From Holophagaceae bacterium (GTDB lineage Bacteria > Acidobacteriota > Holophagae > Holophagales > Holophagaceae), in contig JADKKO010000004.1 of the NCBI GenBank assembly GCA_016720465.1, positions 496,001 to 560,000 on the forward strand: a stretch of DNA of 64,000 nt. The letters run 5' to 3'. The position numbers were made by a program, and so were the translations under genes. Positions 40,707-48,996 of this stretch are shown piece after piece. The stretch's first letter is position 1, and every line of letters begins with the position of its first letter. The notes beneath the pieces were generated by a model. The model saw only the letters and a program-made list of their open reading frames with translations, was not told the DNA's origin and did not search any database.

Positions 40707-40863
40707 GAGACCCTGGAAGCCCCTGTCGCGACCAAGGCCTGCGAGGATCTGGCCCTACAAGAAGGCGACTCCGCCCTCGCCATGATCAAGGCCACGGCGA
40801 TACATCTTATTCCGGTGATGTAGGTGGATATTCAGAAGCCAAGCGCATAGTTCTAGGTTAGGC
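40707..40863 (+). repeat. Third, shorter copy of the modC 3' end
   Basis: Matches the last 36 codons of modC (reading LEAPVATKACEDLALQEGDS and on to the identical end MIKATAIHLIPVM) plus about 40 bases of 3' flank that resembles copy 2. Ends in GGTTAGGC (core GTTAGGC at 40857-40863). More amino-acid changes than copy 2 have accumulated, so it is the older or more distant fragment. Confidence 0.85.
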
Positions 40864-41048
40864 CCCGCTTACATGCTTATTGGATTGGTAAGGGGCTGGG
40901 CGGCTACAACCGTCCACCCCTCAGAAACCACCGTTCGGGAAATTCTGTCGTCGCCTGCTCCAAGACGGTGTTTCATGAGGAGATTTCCATCCCGTCATGC
41001 TGAAGATATTCGGCTCTCGGTTGCTCTTATTCACTTTCAATGTTAGGT
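40864..41048. other. Gene-less stretch ending in an attC-type core
   Basis: No ORF of coding character. Ends with GTTAGGT at 41042-41048, a good GTTRRRY core, just before the next small gene. No convincing left partner (RYYYAAC) was found, so this may be an eroded attC or an empty cassette between the third modC fragment and the next gene. Confidence 0.4.
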
Positions 41049-41067
41049 AACAACAGGAGAATCAACC

Positions 41068-41295
41068 ATGGAATACAGAGTCGTACCGTTCGCAGCTTCA
41101 ATCACACAGAATGACGGCGCTGGCAAAGCAGCCGCCCAGCTTCAGTCACTGATAACTCAGCATGCGGAAGAACGATGGGAATACGTTCGACTCGAAAGCG
41201 TCGAGACGAACATCGCAGGCAGTAGCGGGTGTTTCGGGTTTGGCGCCTCGCCTTCACGAACTGTTTCAGTCTCCATGATTGTGTTCCGTAGATGA
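41068..41295 (+). CDS. Small conserved-type hypothetical protein
   Basis: 75 residues: MEYRVVPFAASITQNDGAGK, AAQLQSLITQHAEERWEYV, ending VSVSMIVFRR. The pattern of a beta strand, helix with a W/YV hinge and final beta strand resembles the small DUF4177-like proteins. No function is known. It is coupled to the next gene by an ATGA overlap and belongs to the same cassette. Confidence 0.6.
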   Translation: MEYRVVPFAASITQNDGAGKAAAQLQSLITQHAEERWEYVRLESVETNIAGSSGCFGFGASPSRTVSVSMIVFRR

Positions 41296-41669
41296 AGTTC
41301 CTCTTAATCGGCGCCATCAGAATTTACTGGCTAATATGGCCAGAAAAGAAGCGCCGTACGTGTGTTTATAGCGAGAGCTGTTCACGATATGTCTTTCGCT
41401 TGACCAATAGTTTTGGCCTTCTAACTGGCCTCAGGGCGCTTCGGCAACGCTTCCGATCTTGCCGCCCAGGGTATGAATTCTGTATGGTCAATGGTTCAAT
41501 GCATATTCGACTAGTTGACGGAACGGTGATTACTATGTCCGAGGCTTCAGAATGCACAACCAGTGATGTTCTAGGCTATTGCGAGGATATTGAAAAACAT
41601 CTCAATACGCAATTGCCTAACCTCTCATGCAACCCGAACCAATCGTTGGTATCTTCCGTCATGTTGTAA
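41292..41669 (+). CDS. YidD-like protein in a cassette
   Basis: 125 residues. The first 65 (IRIYWLIWPEKKRRTCVYSE, then SCSRYV, and GLRALRQRFRSCRPGYEF) follow the YidD pattern of an amphipathic N-terminus, a Cys-rich CxxxxSCSxY turn and RxxxCxPG. YidD assists YidC-mediated membrane insertion and is normally encoded beside rnpA. Here it is a second-site, AT-richer copy within the array. The C-terminal 60 residues are unlike YidD. The stop lies inside attC-like site C. Confidence 0.65.
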   Translation: MKFLLIGAIRIYWLIWPEKKRRTCVYSESCSRYVFRLTNSFGLLTGLRALRQRFRSCRPGYEFCMVNGSMHIRLVDGTVITMSEASECTTSDVLGYCEDIEKHLNTQLPNLSCNPNQSLVSSVML

Positions 41670-41712
41670 ACAGACGGCTCACGTTCGGGCCGGTCAGCTT
41701 TATTCGTTAGGC
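41615..41712. repeat. attC-like integron recombination site C
   Basis: GCCTAAC at 41615-41621 and GTTAGGC at 41706-41712 are perfect complementary cores. Inner arms CAACCCGAACC and GTTCGGGCCGG pair imperfectly with a spacer mismatch, as in attC. 98 bp. It overlaps the 3' end of the YidD-like gene. Confidence 0.85.
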
Positions 41713-42932
41713 ATCAAAAGGATTTCGCGTATAATTTGAAAGAAAAAAACATTTCATTTAATTGCTATGTAAAGGAGTAATTAATCTTGACCATAAAACC
41801 CGCAGTCTCAATATCTAAACTAATTTTTTCCAGTGGAGATAGCTTTAAGTTAAATGCAAACGAAAAAATTATCCTCGTGGGACCAAATAATAGCGGAAAA
41901 TCCCAGTCACTACGCGAAATATTGACCATTTGTCAAAGCGGGAAAAAAGAACGAACGACAGTAGTAACAGATATTGAAATCGAAAAAGTAGGTACCTCTG
42001 ATGACCTCAAGCAGTTTCTCGAAGAAAATGCAGAATATGTAATGACTAATTATCGATACAAGAACTGGCAATTACCAGAACAGCATACTCTATTTTGGGG
42101 CAAAGAATATCTCGTACATGGGCTTGCTGCAGGATTTATTAAAAATATCAATGCGAATGATCGTCTGACCATTTGCAATCAGCAGCTCAGTATTTCACCT
42201 GGTGATCAAAAATCAACGCCTCAACATATTCTCTACGATGACGAAGTGTTGATGAAAAAAATAAGTTGCCTTTTTAGGCGTGCTTTTGGAAGGGATCTAA
42301 TGTTTGATTTTCGAGGAGGAAATCGCCTTCCAATTCATGTCGGTGACCTCCCAAGGATTGAAGGAGCAGTTGATCGGGTTGGCGACTCATATGTCCAAGC
42401 AGTTCGATTTAACCCGCTTCTAGATAAACAAGGTGACGGGATAAAAAGTTATGCAGGTATCCTTTTCGAGGCAATTGTCACTGATCTTGATATCACATTG
42501 ATTGATGAGCCTGAAGCCTTCCTGCATCCGCCGCAAATGCGAAAATTGGGCGAGACACTATCATCTGAGGTAAGAGGACAACTGATTGTTGCTACACATA
42601 GCAGTGATATTCTTCGTGGTTTTCTAGAGGGAACACGTGGAAATGTTCGAATTCTTAGGATTCAAAGACAACACGATAAAAATATTGTTTCAGAGGCCTC
42701 TGCTGAAATTGTGAAAGAACTTTGGGAAAAACCTGACTTACGTTATTCGAACGCGTTGGAAGGAATATTCCACGAACAAACCATTATTTGTGAAGATGAC
42801 AGTGATTGTAGGTTAATTAATTCCATAGCAGATCATTTGGCAATTAATTCAGATGATCAGTGGCAAGATACTGACGTCTCCCCATAGAACTGGGCCAAGG
42901 ATAATGTGAGTCCTCCCCCTTTGGAGGACCCT

Positions 42933-43199
42933 TTGAGAACGAGTAGATACAGCGAGGAGCAGATCATCCTGGCTTTGAAGCAGCATGAGGCTGGGAGGAC
43001 GACGGCAGAGATCTGCCGGAAGCTTGGCGTGAGCGAACAGACCTTCTATCGGTGGAAGGCCAAGTACGGCGGCATGGACGTAGCCGATGCAAAGAAGCTG
43101 AAGGTTCTTGAGGATGAGAACCGGAAGTTGAAGCAACTGGTTGGGGAGCTGACGCTCGACAATCAGGGGTTGAGGCACCTGCTCATAAAAAAATTCTGA
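42933..43199 (+). CDS. IS3-family transposase OrfA
   Basis: About 88 residues from TTG 42933 (RBS GGAGG at 42923-42927; a GTG at 42906 is also in frame). Helix-turn-helix (YSEEQIILALKQHEAGRTTA, EICRKLGVSEQTFYRWKAKY) and a leucine-zipper-like tail. It binds the IS ends. Near its 3' end the run ATAAAAAAATTC gives an A7 slippery site that would shift ribosomes by -1 into orfB. Confidence 0.92.
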   Translation: MRTSRYSEEQIILALKQHEAGRTTAEICRKLGVSEQTFYRWKAKYGGMDVADAKKLKVLEDENRKLKQLVGELTLDNQGLRHLLIKKF

Positions 43200-43249
43200 G
43201 GCCCGGGGATCGCAGGAAGGCCGTTCAGTATTTACGGACGGATCTTCAG

Positions 43250-44098
43250 ATGAGCGAGCGCCGGGCCTGCCGGGTAATTCAGATGGGGCGATCCAGCTAT
43301 CAGTACCGGTCCCGACGGAGGGACTGGCCCGAGCTGCGCCAGCGGCTACTGGAACTGGCGGCGGAGCGGAAGCGGTTCGGCTGCGAACGGCTGCACCTGC
43401 TGCTCCGGCGGGAGGGGTTTCTGGTGAACCACAAACGGACGTACCGCCTCTACAGGGAAGAAGGACTCTCGGTGAGGAAACGGATTCGAAAGCGGCTGAA
43501 AGGATGCCCAAGGAAGGAACTGCAGCACCCGTCCAGGCCGAATGAGCAATGGGCCATGGACTTCACCTCCGACGCCCTGGCGGATGGCCGGGTGTTGAGG
43601 ACGCTGAATGTCATCGACACATTCACCCGCGAGTGCCTGGCCATCGAAGTGGATACCAGCCTGCCGAGCCTGCGAGTGGCTCGGGTCCTGGATCAAATCA
43701 TCCACGAGCGGGGAAAGCCAGAGGTGATGGTCACGGACAACGGACCCGAGTTTGTCAGCCGGGTGCTCGACCAATGGTGCTACCAGAGGAAGATCCGACA
43801 CCACTTCATCCAGCCGGGAAAGCCAATGCAGAACGGCACCTGCGAAAGCTTCAACGGGCGGTTCCGCGACGAGTGCCTGAACGAACATTGGTTTCAAAGC
43901 CTCCAGGAAACCCGCCGCATCACCGAGGCCTGGCGACACGACTACAATCACCTCAGACCCCACGGCCCCCTCGGCGGACTTACCCCTGCCGAAGCCGCGC
44001 GCCGCTGGGATTCGCTCCGGTCGCCTACGGCTCCCTCCGCAAATCCCAGCGAGATCCTTTTCAACCCTGAACTCCCACTATCAGTGGCCCTGAGCTAG
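43250..44098 (+). CDS. IS3-family transposase OrfB (DDE catalytic part)
   Basis: 282 residues from ATG 43250; the frame is open upstream to 43187, so a -1 shift at the A7 run makes an OrfAB fusion, the active transposase in this family. Catalytic residues: Asp in QWAMDFTSDALADGR, Asp in MVTDNGPEFVS and Glu in GTCESFNGRFRDECLNE. Complete, with no frameshift or stop. Ends eleven bases before the right IS end. Confidence 0.94.
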   Translation: MSERRACRVIQMGRSSYQYRSRRRDWPELRQRLLELAAERKRFGCERLHLLLRREGFLVNHKRTYRLYREEGLSVRKRIRKRLKGCPRKELQHPSRPNEQWAMDFTSDALADGRVLRTLNVIDTFTRECLAIEVDTSLPSLRVARVLDQIIHERGKPEVMVTDNGPEFVSRVLDQWCYQRKIRHHFIQPGKPMQNGTCESFNGRFRDECLNEHWFQSLQETRRITEAWRHDYNHLRPHGPLGGLTPAEAARRWDSLRSPTAPSANPSEILFNPELPLSVALS

Positions 44099-44722
44099 GG
44101 GAGACGTCAATACCGCTTATGTCCCAACTGGTGGCAAACACGGAATTCCAAAAATTGCTAAAGTACTGCGCCAGATTGGTGTTCCAGTGAAAGCCGTTTT
44201 TGACATTGATTTCCTTTCTGAACGGTCACTGGTTCAGTCTTCAGTGGAAGCATTCGGCGGGAGTTGGACCGATATTGATCCTATGTGGACACGGGTTGAT
44301 GCGGCAGTAAGAGGCGGCAATAAACCGAAGACCATTCCACAGATCAAGGCTGAGATTATTTCTGTGCTTGGCAGCTCAAATGATGACGACCTTCCTAAAG
44401 GAGATATTATTGAACTAATGAAGCAAGGCAAACCATGGTGTGAGGTTAAACAATACGGTGTGAGGGCGATACCTAAAGGGGATGCACAGCGCGATTTTAG
44501 TTTACTAAGAACGGCATTAGAAAATTTAGGAATATACTTAGTTCCTGTCGGAGAGATTGAAAATTTTTGTCCAGAAATTGGTTCGCATGGACCAAAGTTT
44601 GTAACTAAACTACTTTCTTCTATTTCATTGAATGATGAGCGGCTTACTGAACTTCGTGAATTTGTAGAAAGAGTTCACCGAGGCCGCATAATAAATGAAG
44701 GAGCTCCCGCGCTGCCTGAATG

Positions 44723-44801
44723 TTTTAACAGCAACAAGGTCCCAAAAGTTTAAGCCCAAAAAGGCATTGCAGCGGACAACCTACTAAATTCAACGTTAGG
44801 T
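44723..44801. repeat. Weak attC-like site after the OLD-family gene
   Basis: A TTTTAAC left core (44723-44729) near the stop of the interrupted gene, and GTTAGGT at 44795-44801, with GGTCC/GGAC inner pairing. Cores and arms are degenerate. Placed where the cassette boundary should be. Confidence 0.4.
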
Positions 44802-44855
44802 CTCAGCATTAACGTTTTTCCCTTTTAGGTGCCGGCACCTTCCGGGCCCCCACCG

Positions 44856-45917
44856 TCACGAGAGCTTGGTCTTGTCGCGCGCCGCCAGCACCGTCTGCTG
44901 GATGGCCGTCACCACCAGGTCCGGCTGATCCTGGTGGATGAAATGGCCAGAGTGTTCGGCGATCATGTGCTTCACGTTGTGTGATCGGCTGGCCAGATCC
45001 GCTTGCCACGCCATCCAGGTGGTTTCCATGGCCCTGCGTTCCGGGGTGGGATTCGGCTCCCCGCTGCGGGTCAAGACAACCAGCGGCTTGTCGCCCAGGT
45101 GCAGGTTTGCGGCGCGAACTTGGGCGGCGCTGACCGGCAAGGAGGCGAACTCCTTCGCCATGGCGACCAGGGTTCCCGTGTGGGAATAGATCCTCGAGCT
45201 TTCCTGCTCGATTTCGGGCACAAAGCCGGGGCCCGCCTCGCTGGCATTGCGAAGATTGGCCCGATCATTCAGACCGTTAAGGAGCCGGACTACGCCCAGC
45301 GATCCCACCACCCGGACGAGGGTGGACATGGTAAAGGCTTTCGGAACAAATTCCTTGCGGCTGGCCATGTCTGCGTGGGAAGAATCCACCAGCACCAGGC
45401 CCGCCACCTCGTCCGGGTACCGCATGGCGTAAAGCTGCGCGTGGAGCCCGCCCAGGGAGTGCCCCACCAGCACGTACGGCGCCTTAACGCCAGCCTTGCC
45501 CAGCAGGGTGTGCAACTCCTGGACAATCTGCGCGCTGCTGTGGGGCTCGGGGCTGGCTTCGCTCCAGCCCATGCCCGCGCGATCGTAGCTGACCACCTGC
45601 GTGAATTTCGCCAACTCCGGCTGGACCTTGTACCAATCCAGCACCCCGCCGCCGTTCGCAGCCACCAGCACCACCGGAATCGCACCGGCACCGGAACTGT
45701 GTAGGTGCAACTTATATCCGCCCACATCCACGAGTTTTCCGGGCGCCGGGTAATCGTGGGCGTCGCGACGTTGGCCCAATGCCTGATACGCCGCACCGAC
45801 GGCGATCAACGTGACGAACAGGCCGATCACTCCAATAAAAGTTCGCCGGGTCCATCGCCGCAGCCATCCGGATTGGGGCCGCGCGACCGGGGTGGAGGGG
45901 GGTTCCGGTGAACGCAT
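44856..45917 (-). CDS. Membrane-anchored alpha/beta-hydrolase, opposite orientation to the array
   Basis: 353 residues from ATG 45917. One N-terminal membrane segment (FIGVIGLFVTLIAVGAAYQA) then a periplasmic alpha/beta-hydrolase fold: VLVAANGGGVLDWYK, YDRAGMGWSEASPEPHSS, nucleophile GHSLGGLHAQLYA and HSGHFIHQDQPD (catalytic His). Substrate unknown. It is the only minus-strand gene in the cassette region and would need its own promoter. GC content is like the chromosome's, so it may come from a different donor than its neighbours. Confidence 0.88.
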   Translation of the reverse strand: MRSPEPPSTPVARPQSGWLRRWTRRTFIGVIGLFVTLIAVGAAYQALGQRRDAHDYPAPGKLVDVGGYKLHLHSSGAGAIPVVLVAANGGGVLDWYKVQPELAKFTQVVSYDRAGMGWSEASPEPHSSAQIVQELHTLLGKAGVKAPYVLVGHSLGGLHAQLYAMRYPDEVAGLVLVDSSHADMASRKEFVPKAFTMSTLVRVVGSLGVVRLLNGLNDRANLRNASEAGPGFVPEIEQESSRIYSHTGTLVAMAKEFASLPVSAAQVRAANLHLGDKPLVVLTRSGEPNPTPERRAMETTWMAWQADLASRSHNVKHMIAEHSGHFIHQDQPDLVVTAIQQTVLAARDKTKLS

Positions 45918-46102
45918 GATCAAACCTTTCGATGAATATAAAAACGGATACTGAGGTATTTACATTTCTGGCTTCGGTCGGTTTAGCGCACCCGCCCCGA
46001 ACCACCGCAACGGGAGAAGTGTTGCGTCATGCCATGCATAAACCGCCGTGCGTTACCTGCGGATACCCATGGCATGGCCCGTTTTCATCCCGGAGGGATC
46101 CC

Positions 46103-46360
46103 GTGAACGACCTCAAACCCCCACGCACTGAAGAATTCAAGCTCGAAGGCGGCAAAGTCCTGGAGAAGGTGAAAGAGCTCATCCATGCCGGGAACGTGCG
46201 CCGCATCATCCTGAAAAACGAGGAAGGCAAGGTGTACATGGAGATTCCCCTGACCTGGGGCCTCGTCGGCGTAGCCCTGTTGCCCATCTTCGCCGCCGTG
46301 GGCGCGCTCGCCGCGGTGGCCACCCGAATGGTCATCGTTGTGGAAAAAGTGGAGGAGTGA
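46103..46360 (+). CDS. DUF4342 domain small membrane protein
   Basis: 85 residues from GTG 46103 (RBS GGAGGG). A charged helix (LEKVKELIHAGNVRRIILKN) followed by a strand and one or two membrane passes (LVGVALLPIFAAVGALAAVA), ending VVEKVEE, as in DUF4342 proteins. Function unknown. A GTTAGGT motif at 46386-46392, 26 bases after the stop, may be a cassette boundary core. Confidence 0.75.
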   Translation: MNDLKPPRTEEFKLEGGKVLEKVKELIHAGNVRRIILKNEEGKVYMEIPLTWGLVGVALLPIFAAVGALAAVATRMVIVVEKVEE

Positions 46361-46445
46361 TCGCGATTCCCGCAAGGCCGTTGATGTTAGGTCTGTTAAC
46401 CTTCCTCGATAGTCCCTCGTCCCGGAAATTCCAGAGGAAGGATCC

Positions 46446-47033
46446 ATGTTGAAAATTGAGCAGAAGAAGATGTCCAACAGACATACATTTACCTTTGGCC
46501 AAGACACAATAAATTTTCACTATCTCGATAAAACGGGGTCTGGTGATGCTGATATTCCATACTCTGAGTTCCCCAAAAAGCACTCGATAGCAATCGAACA
46601 AAATCAATGGTTGAAGAATGTTGGATATTTATGGTGTGCGCTCGGAATCATTCAAATTGGTTATTCTTTATATGCTAATAATACAATTAGGGGTACAGGT
46701 TTTTGGCTCATGATTGGACTTGCTTGCATTGTTTTATCTCGACTAACGAAAGTTTCCTACACGGTTTATAAAGCTGAAAGCGGTAGTGTTTTTATAATTC
46801 AAGATGGGAAAAAACACGATCAAATAATTAATGAAATATTTAAACGCAAAAAACAATATTTATTATCACATTACGGCGAAATTGATCACGATACCTCGCT
46901 GCAAAACGAAATCAATAAATTTCATTGGCTTGTTGACGAGGGGGTTCTTACGTCAGAAGAAGCTAGTCAGCGCATTAGTGAAGCTGAGGTTGTTTACTAC
47001 AAGGAAACACCTCCTCCTATGTCGCTGAATTAA
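46446..47033 (+). CDS. AT-rich membrane protein of unknown function
   Basis: 195 residues with two adjacent membrane segments (about 58-76 and 83-100: NVGYLWCALGIIQIGYSLYA, GFWLMIGLACIVLSRL) and a cytoplasmic C-terminal domain (INEIFKRKKQYLLSHYGEID and on) ending with an SHOCT-like short helix (FHWLVDEGVLTSEEASQRI). No function recognised. Base composition is far more AT-rich than the host, marking it as acquired. A GTTGGGC core lies at 47065-47071. Confidence 0.7.
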   Translation: MLKIEQKKMSNRHTFTFGQDTINFHYLDKTGSGDADIPYSEFPKKHSIAIEQNQWLKNVGYLWCALGIIQIGYSLYANNTIRGTGFWLMIGLACIVLSRLTKVSYTVYKAESGSVFIIQDGKKHDQIINEIFKRKKQYLLSHYGEIDHDTSLQNEINKFHWLVDEGVLTSEEASQRISEAEVVYYKETPPPMSLN

Positions 47034-47161
47034 TGTCTAGCCCTGTTCAAGCAACCTCGTATGCGTTGGGCTGTTTAACCATTTTCAGCAGGTTTTCAGA
47101 AGGGGGCTCCTTCTTCACACCAGTCCATTGAAGCCACATCACACATGGAGCGAATAAGTTG

Positions 47162-47638
47162 ATGACCACCCCCGACAACCTCCGGAAACACCTTGCAGCG
47201 CTGCTCAACTGGCAGGATGCCCACGTGGATTTCGATACGGCGGTGAAGGGCCTGCCTCCGCGCCTGCGGGGCGTGCAGCCGCAGGGGCTGCCCTATTCGG
47301 CGTGGCAACTGCTGGAACATCTGCGGCTGGGGCAGCGGGACATCCTAGATTTCTGCGTGGATCCCGCCTATCGCGCCCCGAAGTGGCCCGAAGCCTACTG
47401 GCCCAAGTCGCCCGTACCGCCCACGCCCAAGGCCTGGCAGCAGAGCATCGCCGCAGTGCGGGCCGACCGCCGGAGCCTCGAAAAACTGCTGGCCGATCCG
47501 GCCCTCGACCTCTTCGCCAAGATCCCGCACGGCGAGGGCCAGACCTACCTCCGCGAATTCCTGCTGGTGGCGGATCACAACGCGTTCCATGTGGGCCAGC
47601 TCATCATCCTGCGCCGTCTCCTGGGCGCCTGGAAATAA
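47162..47638 (+). CDS. DinB family protein
   Basis: 158 residues. Metal-ligand His positions of the DinB four-helix bundle are visible in SAWQLLEHLRLGQRDILDF and LVADHNAFHVGQLIILRRLL. DinB-like proteins are metal-dependent thiol-transferase-type enzymes, often linked to low-molecular-weight thiols. Start ATG 47162 (TTG three bases upstream also in frame). Followed by attC-like site D, so it is a cassette gene. Confidence 0.85.
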   Translation: MTTPDNLRKHLAALLNWQDAHVDFDTAVKGLPPRLRGVQPQGLPYSAWQLLEHLRLGQRDILDFCVDPAYRAPKWPEAYWPKSPVPPTPKAWQQSIAAVRADRRSLEKLLADPALDLFAKIPHGEGQTYLREFLLVADHNAFHVGQLIILRRLLGAWK

Positions 47639-47651
47639 GGCTGGGCGAGCC

Positions 47652-47750
47652 GCCTAACCCGTTGTCCAACCCGGGCGTAACTGGGCGTATCTTCCGCCAC
47701 ACTGTCGTGATTTGGATCAAGACCGGGCTGGTTGACCTTCCTCGTTGGGT
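47652..47750. repeat. attC-like integron recombination site D
   Basis: GCCTAACCCGTTGTCCAACC at the left and GTTGGGT (GTTRRRY) at 47744-47750 on the right. Inner arms CAACCCGGGC and GACCGGGCTGGTTG pair. 99 bp, 13 bases after the DinB stop. Last clear attC in the array. Confidence 0.8.
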
Positions 47751-47786
47751 CCAAGGTGCGAACTGCAACACATCCGGGAGACATTG

Positions 47787-48947
47787 GTGAAGCCACGAAG
47801 CAGCGTTGTCACACGGGCCGCCCTCGCGCTTTCGTCGTGGCTGCTCGTCTTGCCCCTGATGGTGCTTCCTCTGCTTGGCCAGACGCCCGGAGCGGACTAT
47901 GCGGCGCCAGTCATCATCGGCGATGGGTGGGAAAGCGCGGAGCTGTCGAAATCCGGTTTTGACGCGGCGAAATTGCGCGCGCTGCTCGCGAGCCGGATGA
48001 ACGCCGAGAACAACCTGCATGGCGTGATCATCGAACGCCACGGCCGCCTGGTCGCGGAGTTATACCGCCGGGGCAAGGACCGGTCGGTCTACTCCCCCAT
48101 CGCCCGCAACCGGGAGTTTGGGCCAACCACGTTGCACGACACGCGCTCCGTGGGGAAAAGCGTCGTCAGCCTGCTTCTGGGTATCGCCAAGCAACAGGGC
48201 AAGCTCGGCGAGCTGGCGGCCCCGGCGCTGGCCTACTATCCGGAATACGCGGATCTGGCGGCACCCGAACGCAAGGCCATAACCCTGGAGCACCTGCTGA
48301 CCATGAGCAGCGGGCTCGACTGGAGCGAGGGCGGCAATGGCCCCGATTGCGAGCATCGCCTGTACTGGAAATGGTCGCCCACCCGCTATGTGCTCGGCCG
48401 TCCCATCGCGGCCCCGCCCGGCAGCGTGTGGAATTACAACAGCGGCGGCACGGCGGTTCTGGCGGACATCCTGGCCCGGGCCACCAAAACTCCCTTGAAA
48501 GAATTCGCGCGCCAATTCCTGTTCGAGCCGCTGGGCATCAGCGATTGGGAATGGGTGGCGGATCTGCACGGCCGACCCATGGCGTTCACCGGGCTGCGCA
48601 TGCGCCCGCGCGATATGGCCAAGCTCGGCCGCCTGGTGCTGGATCATGGACGCTGGCGAGGACGGCAGATCGTTCCGGCGGAGTGGATCGCAGCCTCGCT
48701 GCAACCGCGAATCAGCACGGGCATCGCCGATTTTCACTACGGCTACCAGTGGTGGCTGGGCAACGTGGCATGGCAAGGCCGGAGCCTCGCCTGGAGCGCC
48801 GCCTTCGGCAATGGCGGCCAGCGCCTGTTCGTGGTGCCGGAGCTGGATCTGACGGTCGTGATCACCGCCGGCGCCTATGGCGATCCGCAAGCCGCGCCTC
48901 GCGTGAACGCGCTCTTCAAGGACATTGTGGCCACGCTGCAGCCGTGA
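47787..48947 (+). CDS. Secreted serine hydrolase of the beta-lactamase/penicillin-binding family
   Basis: 386 residues from GTG 47787 with a signal peptide (RAALALSSWLLVLPLMVLPL). Active-site SxxK in TRSVGKSVVSLLLG (about residue 119), YxN in VWNYNSGGTAVLA and FGNGGQRLFV toward the C-terminus. Family members (class C-like) include esterases and peptidases; true beta-lactamase activity is not implied. It directly follows attC-like site D and has no attC behind it, so it marks the right end of the array. Confidence 0.88.
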   Translation: MKPRSSVVTRAALALSSWLLVLPLMVLPLLGQTPGADYAAPVIIGDGWESAELSKSGFDAAKLRALLASRMNAENNLHGVIIERHGRLVAELYRRGKDRSVYSPIARNREFGPTTLHDTRSVGKSVVSLLLGIAKQQGKLGELAAPALAYYPEYADLAAPERKAITLEHLLTMSSGLDWSEGGNGPDCEHRLYWKWSPTRYVLGRPIAAPPGSVWNYNSGGTAVLADILARATKTPLKEFARQFLFEPLGISDWEWVADLHGRPMAFTGLRMRPRDMAKLGRLVLDHGRWRGRQIVPAEWIAASLQPRISTGIADFHYGYQWWLGNVAWQGRSLAWSAAFGNGGQRLFVVPELDLTVVITAGAYGDPQAAPRVNALFKDIVATLQP

Positions 48948-48996
48948 ACGATTTTAAGGGGGCTGGCGTGAAATCCTCTGCGCCCCGATCCAGCGT

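Larger units (their letters stand above)
42872..44109 (+). mobile_element. IS3-family insertion sequence (IS407-like), 1238 bp
   Basis: Terminal inverted repeats TGACGTCTCCCC at both ends, continuing imperfectly (ACTGGGCCA versus CTCAGGGCCAC). The 4-base direct repeat ATAC flanks it (42868-42871 and 44110-44113), the target duplication expected for this subgroup. Encodes orfA and orfB linked by a probable -1 frameshift. It appears intact, and is GC-rich within an AT-rich target gene. Confidence 0.93.
41787..44753 (+). pseudogene. OLD-family ATPase/TOPRIM nuclease gene interrupted by an IS3 element
   Basis: TTG start 41787 after AAAGGAG. The 5' part encodes an AAA/SMC-like ATPase (Walker A VGPNNSGKSQSL; LIDEPEAFLHPPQ; VATHSSDIL) and the first TOPRIM motif (IICEDDSD). 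IS3 insertion splits it at codon 362; joining 42871 to 44114 restores one frame that continues VPTGGKHGIPKIAKVLRQIG and VKAVFDIDFL (TOPRIM DxD) to 44753, 574 residues in all. OLD-type ATPase-nucleases are commonly phage-defence proteins. Very AT-rich compared with the host, so acquired. The insertion should inactivate it. Confidence 0.85.

Noticed and set aside
37045..40863. modC 3' copies as an assembly duplication
   Set aside because: The copies differ from each other at many mostly synonymous sites and have different lengths, so they are not repeated reads of one locus.
38538..47750. CRISPR array from repeated sites
   Set aside because: The repeated sites are imperfect palindromes of about 100 bp separated by complete genes, with no short identical repeats or spacers and no cas genes.
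47787..48947. Antibiotic-resistance beta-lactamase on an integron
   Set aside because: It has the SxxK and YxN motifs of the broad serine-hydrolase family, but nothing specific to class C resistance enzymes; esterase-type activity is more likely.
37223..48996. Integron integrase or phage-type integrase in the cassette region
   Set aside because: Checked all larger frames; only the IS3 transposase is a DNA-mobility enzyme. No tyrosine or serine recombinase signature was seen.
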